Below, in pieces: positions 1 through 6,281 of a DNA stretch of 31,704 bases. The stretch comes from Streptomyces sp. NRRL F-4489 (GTDB lineage: Bacteria; Actinomycetota; Actinomycetes; Streptomycetales; Streptomycetaceae). A program made the position numbers and the translations under genes. Position 1 is the first letter of the stretch. Every line of letters begins with the position of its first letter. Below the pieces are notes generated by a model that did no database searches, was not told where the DNA came from, and saw only the letters and a program-made list of their open reading frames with translations. The DNA is taken from contig NZ_LLZI01000039.1 of the NCBI RefSeq assembly GCF_001509485.1, positions 1 through 31,704 of the forward strand, read 5' to 3'.

Positions 1-2
1 CC

Positions 3-107
3 CCCCGCACCCTCACCTGCCACGGCAAGGGCTGGACCCTCGACCCCGGCCGCCCCGGCGCCCTCCCCGCGGCCACCGACCTCTTCGCCGTACGCCTGGC
101 CCGGTGA
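3..107 (+). CDS. C-terminal end of an unidentified protein (partial)
   Basis: Reading from base 3 gives an open frame of 34 codons ending at a TGA (105-107); its start lies outside the window. The residues include a Cys-His-Gly-Lys-Gly-Trp stretch and end in DLFAVRLAR, which I do not recognise. It stops 47 bases before the lipoprotein start, so it could be the upstream member of the same operon. Codon use is normal for the window. The frame is real-looking but short, so this is a modest-confidence call. Confidence 0.5.
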   Translation, partial: PRTLTCHGKGWTLDPGRPGALPAATDLFAVRLAR

Positions 108-154
108 CCGCCGCCCACCGACCCCCCACCCCTCACGACCGAAGGAACGCATCC

Positions 155-739
155 ATGAGCACTCGGCGCACCACGAAGGCCGCCAGGGGAGCGGTCGCCA
201 TGGCGAGCGCGGTCGGCCTGGCTCTCGTCGTGGCCGGCTGCGGAGGCGGCGGCGACGGCGGGGAGCGGGCCCCGGAGGCCGGGAAGCCGGCCGCGCACAG
301 CGCCACCCCCGCCGGCGACGCCACCTCGCCCGCCGCCGACGCCGACAAGGTCATCGGCGAACTGAAGGGCCCGGACGGCGTGGTGGTCACCCTGCACTCC
401 GCGGTCCGCGACGCCGGCGGCTTCGTCACCGTCGAGGGCACCGTCACCAACCACGGCACCCGCGCCTTCAACGCCATCGACTGGCGCTCCAGCGAGACCG
501 AGATCAAGTCCCGCTCGTCCGTCTCCGGCGCCACGCTGGTCGACAAGGCCGGCAAGAAGCGCTACCTCGTCCTGCGCGACACCAACGGCGAATGCCTGTG
601 CACGACCGGCCTGAGCGGACTGCTGCCCGGTCAGAGCCGGCCGGTCTTCGCGCAGTTCCCGGCCCCGCCCGCCAAGGTGACCGAGGTCGACTTCCAGTTG
701 CCGACCATGCCCCCGGCCACCATCCGGATCACCGATTGA
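155..739 (+). CDS. Secreted lipoprotein of unknown function
   Basis: This 194-residue protein begins with a basic n-region (MSTRRTTKAARG), a hydrophobic stretch and the lipobox VVAGC with the lipidated cysteine at residue 29. A Gly/Ala/Pro-rich linker follows to about residue 65, then a globular domain of about 120 residues. That domain is beta-rich by eye and contains a CLC pair in 'GECLCTTG' and the sequence VTVEGTVTNHG, which resembles the immunoglobulin-like DUF4352 fold often found in Gram-positive lipoproteins (inference). I chose the ATG at 155 because GAAGGAA lies just upstream and the signal peptide then starts cleanly; the open frame runs further up, to 104. It ends 10 bases before the OmpA-like gene, so the two are probably co-translated and act outside the membrane. 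No enzymatic motif is visible. Confidence 0.82.
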   Translation: MSTRRTTKAARGAVAMASAVGLALVVAGCGGGGDGGERAPEAGKPAAHSATPAGDATSPAADADKVIGELKGPDGVVVTLHSAVRDAGGFVTVEGTVTNHGTRAFNAIDWRSSETEIKSRSSVSGATLVDKAGKKRYLVLRDTNGECLCTTGLSGLLPGQSRPVFAQFPAPPAKVTEVDFQLPTMPPATIRITD

Positions 740-749
740 GCCGCCCGCG

Positions 750-1349
750 ATGACCCGCACCCGTACGGCCCTGACGGCCGCCGCCGCGCTCCTGCTGACC
801 GCCGCCCTCACCGCCCCCGCCGCCCACGCCGACCCGCCCGGCATCACCGAGGACACCACCGCCCCGGTCCGCATCGACGCCACCAGCCCCAAGCTGCGGA
901 TGGTGCAGGGAGCCACCCTCGCCCCGCCCAAGGTGCTCAACATCAAGTCCGTCGTGGAGACCGACGACGGCTCCGAGCGCCGCCAGGACACCAACGACAA
1001 CATCACCTTCGCCCTCCAGGCCGAGGTGCTCTTCGCCAAGGACAGCGCCGACCTCTCCACCGACGCGCTCGCCCGGATCAGCGCCATCGCCGAGGAGGTC
1101 CGCAAACAGCACGCCACCGACCTGCGCGTCTTCGGCTTCACCGACAACCTCGGCTCGGCCGCGCACGGCCTGGTCCTGTCGAAGCAGCGCGCCAACGCCG
1201 TCCAGCGGGAACTGGCCGTCGACCTCGGCTCCGGGGTGACGTTCCAGGTCCGCGGCTACGGCGAGCAGTACCCGGTCGCCGACAACGGCACCGAGGCCGG
1301 CCGCCGCAAGAACCGCCGCGTCGAGGTCAGCTTCCCGCGCCGCGACTGA
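750..1349 (+). CDS. Secreted OmpA-family (peptidoglycan-binding) protein
   Basis: The 199-residue protein has a Sec signal peptide (residues 1 to about 27, ending AHA) and no lipobox. Residues 40-85 are an extension of unknown role. Residues 86-198 are an OmpA C-terminal domain. It has the usual start 'VLFAKDSADLS', the Asp of GFTDNLGS (D132) and the Arg of SKQRANAV (R147). In the family these two residues hold the diaminopimelate of peptidoglycan. It ends in the typical basic RRKNRRVEVSF. Gram-positive bacteria lack an outer membrane, so the protein probably tethers to the wall. Its gene follows the lipoprotein gene by 10 bases with no separate promoter visible, which suggests the two proteins work together at the envelope. 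The family call is firm; the biological role is not. Confidence 0.88.
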   Translation: MTRTRTALTAAAALLLTAALTAPAAHADPPGITEDTTAPVRIDATSPKLRMVQGATLAPPKVLNIKSVVETDDGSERRQDTNDNITFALQAEVLFAKDSADLSTDALARISAIAEEVRKQHATDLRVFGFTDNLGSAAHGLVLSKQRANAVQRELAVDLGSGVTFQVRGYGEQYPVADNGTEAGRRKNRRVEVSFPRRD

Positions 1350-1359
1350 TCCCTACATG

Positions 1360-1392
1360 TTTTAGATCGGTCGATCCAATACGTGCTAGCGT
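1360..1392 (+). promoter_or_regulatory. Promoter and TetR-type operator of the regulator gene
   Basis: An imperfect palindrome is centred between bases 1370 and 1371. Its core is GATCG-GT-CGATC (1365-1376), and its outer arms are TTTTA and TATTG (the latter read on the opposite strand). A -10-like TAGCGT sits at 1387-1392, exactly seven bases before the A of the ATG at 1399. No ribosome site precedes that ATG, so the mRNA is probably leaderless. The palindrome covers the -35 area, as expected for autorepression. Binding by the adjacent TetR protein is inferred. Confidence 0.6.
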
Positions 1393-1398
1393 ACGCGT

Positions 1399-1983
1399 AT
1401 GGCCCGGCCCAGGAAGTTCGACGAGGAGCGGGCGGTCGACGCCGCGATGGAGGCGTTCTGGGCCGCCGGCTACGAAGCCACCTCCACCCAGGACCTGTGC
1501 GACGCCACCGGCCTCGGCCGGAGCAGCATCTACAACACCTTCAAGAGCAAGCACGACCTCTTCGAGCGCGCCCTGGCCCGCTACATCGAGCGCAAGAACG
1601 CCGAAGTCGCCGACCTGCTGGAGAACGGCCCCGGCACCGCCCGCCAGCGGCTCCGCGCCCTCCTCCAGCGCATCATCGACGAGGAGTTCACCGGCTACCC
1701 CGACGGCCGCGGCTGCCTGGTCGTCAACACCGCCGTCGAGATCGCGTCCCACGACCCGTCGGTGGCCGCCACCCTCGAACGCGACTACGGCGTCCGCCTG
1801 GAGATGGTCCGCGCGGTGATCGAATCCGGCCAGCGCGACGGCGAGTTCGACCCCGCCAAGGACTCCCGCACCCTCGCCCACCTCCTCATCGCCGCCATCG
1901 GCGGCCTCCGCGTCTCGGCCCGCTCCGGCGTCGGCCGCGCCGCCCTGGAGTGCGTGGCCGACGCCACCCTCACCGCCTTCTGA
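1399..1983 (+). CDS. TetR/AcrR-family transcriptional repressor
   Basis: The 194-residue protein has an N-terminal helix-turn-helix (about residues 9-55). Its recognition-helix region 'RSSIYNTFKSKHDLF' is typical of TetR repressors. The C-terminal ligand domain contains 'GRGCLVVNTAVE', a motif of the subgroup with GCLLVNT-like sequences that often controls drug pumps. It starts at an ATG without a ribosome site but correctly spaced from a -10 box, so it is probably leaderless. The next gene, 108 bases downstream on the same strand, is a drug-type MFS exporter with a related palindrome in front of it. The likely role is to repress both itself and the exporter until a ligand binds. The ligand cannot be told from sequence. 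Confidence 0.92.
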   Translation: MARPRKFDEERAVDAAMEAFWAAGYEATSTQDLCDATGLGRSSIYNTFKSKHDLFERALARYIERKNAEVADLLENGPGTARQRLRALLQRIIDEEFTGYPDGRGCLVVNTAVEIASHDPSVAATLERDYGVRLEMVRAVIESGQRDGEFDPAKDSRTLAHLLIAAIGGLRVSARSGVGRAALECVADATLTAF

Positions 1984-2022
1984 CCCCGTGAGGGGCCGCT
2001 GTCGCGCGCCCGCACGCCCTCA

Positions 2023-2044
2023 TTTTGAACCGTTCCGTACAAAA
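2023..2044 (+). promoter_or_regulatory. Palindromic operator upstream of the MFS exporter
   Basis: This 22-bp imperfect palindrome has half-sites TTTTGAACCGT and, on the other strand, TTTTGTACGGA; 16 of 22 positions are symmetric. It lies 47 bases before the MFS start. Its half-sites match 7 of 11 positions of the palindrome in front of the TetR gene when both are aligned on their centres. One repressor could therefore bind both. A TACAAA at 2038-2043 could serve as a -10 box within the operator. Confidence 0.6.
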
Positions 2045-2091
2045 CGGCGTCAGCCCACCGGGCGCGCCCCGCGCATCCCAGGAAGGCCCCC

Positions 2092-3303
2092 ATGCCCCTC
2101 GCCGTCCGCCTCCTCGGCCTGGCGATCTTCGCCCAGGGCACCTCGGAGTTCATGCTCTCCGGTCTGCTCCCCGACATCGCCACCGACCTCGGCGTCTCCA
2201 TACCCGACGCCGGCCTGCTGGTCTCCGCGTTCGCCCTCGGCATGGTCGTCGGCGCCCCCCTCCTCGCCGTCGCCACCCTCCGCCTCCCGCGCCGCACCAC
2301 CCTCGTCGCGCTCCAGCTGGCCTTCATCGCCGCCCACGTCATCGGCGCGCTCGCCCCCGGCTACGGCGTCCTGTTCGCCACCCGCGTCGTCAGCGCCCTG
2401 GCCTACGCCGGCTTCTGGGCGGTCGCCGCCGCCACCGCGGTGAGCCTGGTGCCGCCGGAGGCCAAGGGCCGCGCGCTGTCCGTCGTCGGCACCGGCCTCA
2501 CCCTCGCCACCGTCGTCGGCGTCCCGGCCGGTACGGTCCTCAGCCAGCACGCCGGCTGGCGCGCCGCGTTCTGGGCCGTGGTCGCCCTCACCGCGCTCAG
2601 CGCCGCCTCCCTCCTCGCCACCCTGCCCGCCACCTCCGGCGACACCGCGCCGCCCTCCCTGCGCCGCGAGCTGACCGGCCTGGCCCGCCCCCAGCTCTGG
2701 CTCGCCTTCCTCATCACCACCCTGGCCTTCGGCGCCGCCGTGGTGACCTTCAGCTACCTCGCCCCGCTGCTCACCGACGTGACCGGCCTGCCCGCCGGCT
2801 GGGTCCCGGCCGTGCTCTCCCTCTACGGCGCCGGCGGCGTGCTCGGCATCACCGCCGGCGGCCGGCTCGCCGACGCCGCCCCGCTGCGCACCCTCCTCAC
2901 CGGCGTGGCGGCCCTCACCCTCGCCTCCGCCGCCCTCGCCCTGACCGCCGCCAGCCTCCCCGCGACGCTGGCCCTGGTCTTCCTCCTCGGCTTCACCGGC
3001 TACCTCGTCAACCCGGTCCTCCAGTCCCGCGCCTTCCGCCTCGCCCCCGACGCGCCCACCCTGGTCCCCGCCGTCAGCACCTCCGCCTTCAACGTCGGCA
3101 TCACCCTCACCCCCATGCTCGGCGGCCTCACCATCGACGCCGGCCTCGGCTTCCGCTCCGTCGCCTGGGTGGGCGCCGCCACCGGCCTCCTGGGCGTCCT
3201 GGCGATCCTCGTCGCCGCCGCCCTCCAGCGCCGCACCCCGGCCCCGCCTACGGCTCCCCGCCGCCCCTCCGCGCCCGAGCCGGTCGCCGCCGCCCGCTCA
3301 TGA
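2092..3303 (+). CDS. MFS drug exporter, Cml/Cmx (chloramphenicol efflux) type
   Basis: This is a 403-residue integral membrane protein with about 12 hydrophobic segments. It starts at ATG 2092, preceded by GGAAGG. The N-terminal stretch 'GTSEFMLSGLLPDIATDLG' is the hallmark of the DHA1 exporters that include the Streptomyces lividans chloramphenicol-resistance protein and Cmx/CmrA, and the rest follows that family (for example 'GRALSVVGTGLTLATVVGVPAG'). By family it would be a proton-driven antiporter in the cell membrane. The true substrate may be a phenicol or another small hydrophobic compound. It is probably controlled by the upstream TetR repressor. The stop overlaps the convergent DUF192 gene by six bases. 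The family is firm; the substrate is inferred. Confidence 0.9.
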   Translation: MPLAVRLLGLAIFAQGTSEFMLSGLLPDIATDLGVSIPDAGLLVSAFALGMVVGAPLLAVATLRLPRRTTLVALQLAFIAAHVIGALAPGYGVLFATRVVSALAYAGFWAVAAATAVSLVPPEAKGRALSVVGTGLTLATVVGVPAGTVLSQHAGWRAAFWAVVALTALSAASLLATLPATSGDTAPPSLRRELTGLARPQLWLAFLITTLAFGAAVVTFSYLAPLLTDVTGLPAGWVPAVLSLYGAGGVLGITAGGRLADAAPLRTLLTGVAALTLASAALALTAASLPATLALVFLLGFTGYLVNPVLQSRAFRLAPDAPTLVPAVSTSAFNVGITLTPMLGGLTIDAGLGFRSVAWVGAATGLLGVLAILVAAALQRRTPAPPTAPRRPSAPEPVAAARS

Positions 3304-3654
3304 ACCCTCCGCCCGCACCTCCACCCGCACCCCCGGGCGCAGCCCCCACCGGGCCATCGCCCCGGCCTCCGCCTCCAGCACGTGCCGGGCCCGCACCCGC
3401 GGCCGGCCCAGCCGCCCCGGCCGCATGGTGCGCACCGCCAGCACCCTGAACTCCCGGTCCAGATACGCCACATCGATCGCGAACCGCATCCCGAACGTGT
3501 GCACTCCACTCGCCGGCGTCAGCAGCAGCGCCCCCGCGATCCCGTCCCGCCCCAGCAGCCCCCGGGTCCGCGCCCGGTACGACGCCGCGACCTCCACCGG
3601 CACGCCGTCCGCGACCCCCGCCAGTACACCCCGCCCGTCCACCCGACTCCCCAT
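3298..3654 (-). CDS. DUF192 family protein
   Basis: This small protein (118 residues) shows the DUF192 pattern. It has an early 'RTRGLLGRDG', then 'GALLLTPASGVHTFGMRFAIDVAYLD', then 'VLAV' and 'MRPGR', and the ending 'VLEAEAGAMARWGLRPGVRV'. The biochemical function of the family is not established. No signal peptide is evident. The start codon ATG (3652-3654) sits seven bases from a TAGAAC box on the minus strand, so the message may be leaderless. It is divergent from the prepilin peptidase gene, with only 46 bases between them. From memory, DUF192 genes often lie beside tad-type pilus genes in actinobacteria, which makes this pairing meaningful. Its stop overlaps the MFS stop, tail to tail. 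Confidence 0.85.
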   Translation of the reverse strand: MGSRVDGRGVLAGVADGVPVEVAASYRARTRGLLGRDGIAGALLLTPASGVHTFGMRFAIDVAYLDREFRVLAVRTMRPGRLGRPRVRARHVLEAEAGAMARWGLRPGVRVEVRAEGS

Positions 3655-3688
3655 GCCCGCCGTTCTACCAACCCCCGCCGGCGCGCTC

Positions 3689-3694
3689 TAGGGT
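3689..3694 (+). promoter_or_regulatory. -10 box for a leaderless prepilin peptidase mRNA
   Basis: TAGGGT fits the TAnnnT pattern of Streptomyces housekeeping promoters and ends seven bases before the GTG at 3701. Transcription would therefore begin at the start codon itself. No ribosome site is present, which agrees. A clear -35 box is not visible. Confidence 0.4.
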
Positions 3695-3700
3695 CGGTCC

Positions 3701-4423
3701 GTGTCCGCCGCCCTGATCGCCCTCGCCGCCGCCTACGGAGCCGCCGCCGGCCTCCTCGTCCCCCGGCCCGCGCACCGCCTGTCCGTGGAACCGGGCGAGC
3801 CGTGGCGCGCCCAGTGCCCCGGCGGGCATCCGATCCCCGGGTGGCTGGGCCGCGGCCGCTGCCCGGCCTGCCGGGCCCCGTACGGGCCGGCCCCGGCGCC
3901 GGCCGCGGCGGGCACCGCGCTGGCCTGCGCGGCGCTCGCGGCGGCGGTCGGCCCCCGCCCGGAACTCGCGGTCTGGCTCCTGCTCGCCCCGCCCGCCGTC
4001 CTGCTGGCCCTCGTCGACCGGCGCGTCCAGCGCCTCCCCGACGTCCTGACCCTGCCGCTGGCCGCCCTCGCCGCCACGGCCCTGGGCGCCGTCGCCTGGC
4101 TCGCCGGCACCCCCGCCCCCTGGCTCCGCGCCCTCCTCGGCGGCCTCGCGCTGGCCGCCGCCTACCTCCTCCTCTTCCTCCTCAACCCCGCCGGCCTCGG
4201 CCTCGGCGACGTCAAGCTCGCGCTCGGCCTGGGCGTCGCCCTTGGGTGGTACGGCTGGGGCGTCCTCCTCGCGGGGGCGGCGGCGGGAATCCTCCTCGGG
4301 GCGCTGCATGGTGCGTACCTCTTGGTGGTGCGGCGTGTGGGGCGCGCCACGACGATGCCGCTCGGGCCCGCGATGCTGGTCGGCTCGTTCCTCGCCCTCC
4401 TCCTCGGCGCGAAGGGCCCCTGA
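3701..4423 (+). CDS. A24-family prepilin peptidase (TadV/PilD-like)
   Basis: The 240-residue polytopic membrane protein carries both catalytic aspartates of type IV prepilin peptidases. D106 is in 'LVDRRVQRLPD' and D170 is in 'GLGLGDVKL', the GxGD motif. Residues 38-60 hold a cytoplasmic loop with C..GH and CPAC, resembling the zinc-type loop of full-length PilD enzymes, although the N-methylase part is reduced. The family cleaves the leader of pilin precursors at the inner face of the membrane. The GTG at 3701 is supported by a -10 box seven bases upstream. No pilin, TadA/CpaF ATPase or TadB/C gene lies in this window, so substrates must be elsewhere. An 8-bp hairpin overlaps the stop codon. 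Confidence 0.88.
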   Translation: MSAALIALAAAYGAAAGLLVPRPAHRLSVEPGEPWRAQCPGGHPIPGWLGRGRCPACRAPYGPAPAPAAAGTALACAALAAAVGPRPELAVWLLLAPPAVLLALVDRRVQRLPDVLTLPLAALAATALGAVAWLAGTPAPWLRALLGGLALAAAYLLLFLLNPAGLGLGDVKLALGLGVALGWYGWGVLLAGAAAGILLGALHGAYLLVVRRVGRATTMPLGPAMLVGSFLALLLGAKGP

Positions 4424-4432
4424 AGGGGCCCT
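4413..4432 (+). terminator. GC hairpin over the stop codon of the peptidase gene
   Basis: AGGGCCCC (4413-4420) pairs with GGGGCCCT (4425-4432) around a TGAA loop that contains the stop codon. No T-run follows. It is a weak, actinobacterial-style terminator candidate. A stronger one follows at 4546-4586. Confidence 0.45.
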
Positions 4433-4545
4433 GAGCCGCCGACAGCCCCGGCGGCCCGGCGGCCCCCGACGGGGCCGAGCCACGCCGATGCGCCCGGGAT
4501 GCACGGAGCACACCCCTCGCGGGGTTATGGTGGAAGCCCCCCCTC

Positions 4546-4586
4546 GGGCCGGTCCGTATCCCCCCCACGGACCGGCCCGCTTTTTT
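4546..4586 (+). terminator. Rho-independent terminator
   Basis: A perfect 12-bp stem, GGGCCGGTCCGT (4546-4557) with ACGGACCGGCCC (4567-4578), encloses a nine-base loop and is followed by GC and six T (4581-4586). This is the most classical intrinsic terminator in the window. It lies about 120 bases beyond the peptidase gene. A TATGGT box (4526-4531) lies just upstream, so it might end a very short independent transcript rather than only the peptidase message. Confidence 0.85.
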
Positions 4587-5125
4587 GCTCCGCCGCGATG
4601 TGGTTGCTCGCCGTGCGGAAGGTTTGTTTGTGGCCGCCCCACGTTGTTGTGTGCCGCGCCGTTGTCGGTTGCGGTGGCCTCGCCTACGCGGGGTGGGTGG
4701 GGGGCGGAGGGGCTGCCCCGCGCCGTCGGCGGCTACCTCGCCGTCTCGGCCGGGGCCCGGTGGTTTACGTGGTCTCGGCCCCGCGGGGGAGTGTTTTTGG
4801 CCGGTGGCGCAAGGCGCCACCGGCGTCCCTCCCCTCAAGGGGACGAGACCACGCAACCGGCCGCCAGGCCGAGGCGGCTGTCCCGGGACCACCGGGGTGC
4901 ACCCGGCAGCGGCGCGGGCCGGAGGGGATGTCCCGGGGTGCGCCCGCAGGATCTGGAGCGAACCGCGGGGCATTCCTCATCGCGCCCCTCCGGCCCCCAC
5001 CCACCGAAGGGAACCCGAGGCCACCGCAACCAACACGGCGCCGCAGACAAAAACGTGGGGCGGCCACAAACAACACCCCCGGCGCGAAGCGACGACGACG
5101 CGGGGCGGCCCCGCACACACGCCGA
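4587..5125. repeat. Gene-free region with a large imperfect inverted repeat
   Basis: No convincing gene is found between 4424 and 5125. Bases 4623-4682 and 5016-5073 are imperfect inverted copies of each other; both contain GTTTGTGGCCGCCCCACG and GGTTGCGGTGGCCTCG or close variants. Further inside, CGTGGTCTCG (4768-4777) pairs with CGAGACCACG (4844-4853). The innermost part is a perfect 11-bp stem (4800-4810 with 4814-4824) around AAG. The arms therefore nest over about 450 bases, with an extra 70 or so bases in the right arm. Long open frames cross the region on both strands, but they have no ribosome sites and look like GC-composition shadows. The palindrome could be a decayed mobile element or a dispersed intergenic repeat. 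Confidence 0.7.
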
Positions 5126-6160
5126 CTACCGGCGAGCCCAGATATTCACGCCCTCCGTCGTCCGCGCGAACGCGTCAATCTCGGCCAGCTCCTCGTCGGA
5201 AAGCCCCGTCGCGTCCAGCGCCGCGACATTCGCCTCCAGCTGGGCGACGCTGCTCGCCCCGATCAGGGCGGACGTCATGCGCGGATCGCGCAGCACCCAG
5301 TTCAGCGCCAGCTGGGCGAGGGACTGGCCGCGCCGGGCGGCCAGCTCGTTCAGGCCGCGGAGGCGCCGCACGACCTCGTCGGTCAGCAGGGCGGGGTCGA
5401 GCGACTTCCCCTGGGCGGCGCGGGAATCCTCCGGCACGCCGTCGAGGTACTTGTCGGTGAGCATCCCCTGCGCCAGCGGCGCGAAGGCGATGCAGCCCAT
5501 GCCCTCGTCGTCGAGCACGTCCAGCAGGCCGTCGTCCTCGATCCAGCGGTTGATCATCGAGTAGGAGGGCTGGTGGATCAGCGGCCGGACGCCCATGCCG
5601 CGCAGCAGCCGCACCGCCTCGCGGGTCTGCTCGGCGCTGTACGAGGAGACGCCGACGTAGAGCGCCTTGCCCTGCTGGACGGCGGACGCCAGCGCGCCCA
5701 TCGTCTCCTCCAGCGGGGTGTCCGGATCGAAGCGGTGGGAGTAGAAGATATCGACGTAATCGACGCCCATCCGCCGCAGCGAGGCATCCAGCGACGAGAG
5801 CAGATATTTCCGGGAGCCCCATTCGCCGTAAGGGCCGGGGTGCATCAGATATCCGGCTTTTGTCGAGAGAATCAACTCGTCGCGGTAGCGGCGGAAGTCC
5901 TGCGCGAAGATCTTTCCGAAGTTCAGCTCGGCGGAGCCGGGCGGCGGGCCGTAGTTGTTGGCCAGATCGAAGTGGGTGACGCCCAGATCGAAGGCCCGGC
6001 GCAGAATGGCCCGCTGGGAGCTCAGCGTGCGGTCGTCCCCGAAGTTGTGCCAGAGTCCGAGGGAGATGGCGGGGAGTTTCAGGCCGCTGCGGCCGGTGCG
6101 CCGGTACTCCATGGAGGCATAGCGTGAATCCGCGGCGAGGTAGTCAGTACCACTGGTCAT
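5126..6160 (-). CDS. Aldo/keto reductase (YghZ-like, L-glyceraldehyde 3-phosphate reductase type)
   Basis: This 344-residue protein is a single TIM-barrel aldo/keto reductase, NADPH-dependent by family. The catalytic tetrad is visible: D65 and Y70 ('FDLANNYGPP'), K101 ('LSTKAGY') and H142 ('YSHRFDPDTP'). The sequences 'GYLMHPGPYGEWGSRKYLLSSLD' (split here as GYLMHPGPYGEW and GSRKYLLSSLD) and 'NNYGPPPGSAE' are typical of the AKR14/YghZ branch, whose E. coli member reduces L-glyceraldehyde 3-phosphate and methylglyoxal. I chose ATG 6160 because GGGAGAGG stands just upstream; the open frame extends to 6307 without a better start. It is divergent from the cis-prenyltransferase gene, with about 120 bases between. 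Its physiological substrate here is unknown. Confidence 0.9.
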   Translation of the reverse strand: MTSGTDYLAADSRYASMEYRRTGRSGLKLPAISLGLWHNFGDDRTLSSQRAILRRAFDLGVTHFDLANNYGPPPGSAELNFGKIFAQDFRRYRDELILSTKAGYLMHPGPYGEWGSRKYLLSSLDASLRRMGVDYVDIFYSHRFDPDTPLEETMGALASAVQQGKALYVGVSSYSAEQTREAVRLLRGMGVRPLIHQPSYSMINRWIEDDGLLDVLDDEGMGCIAFAPLAQGMLTDKYLDGVPEDSRAAQGKSLDPALLTDEVVRRLRGLNELAARRGQSLAQLALNWVLRDPRMTSALIGASSVAQLEANVAALDATGLSDEELAEIDAFARTTEGVNIWARR

Positions 6161-6196
6161 GGACCTCTCCCTATCACGGACTTGTGACACACCTGA

Positions 6197-6243
6197 TTGG
6201 GCTGCCGGGACAGCCGAGACGTAAAGTTGCCCTCTTAGGCAAC
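6197..6243 (+). promoter_or_regulatory. Promoter of the cis-prenyltransferase gene with an operator-like inverted repeat
   Basis: TTGGGC (6197-6202) and TAAAGT (6222-6227) fit -35 and -10 boxes with a 19-base spacer. The predicted start near 6234 falls inside a perfect 6+6 inverted repeat, GTTGCC (6226-6231) and GGCAAC (6238-6243). A protein bound there could affect this promoter and perhaps the divergent reductase. No regulator gene is adjacent. Confidence 0.4.
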
Positions 6244-6281
6244 GGGGCGATGGCCATCGGCACGGAGGGGCTGGACCACAC

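Noticed and set aside
4242..6127. Long plus-strand open frames over the palindrome and reductase
   Set aside because: They start inside the prepilin peptidase gene or the repeat, lack ribosome sites and read through a T6 terminator. No family resemblance is visible.
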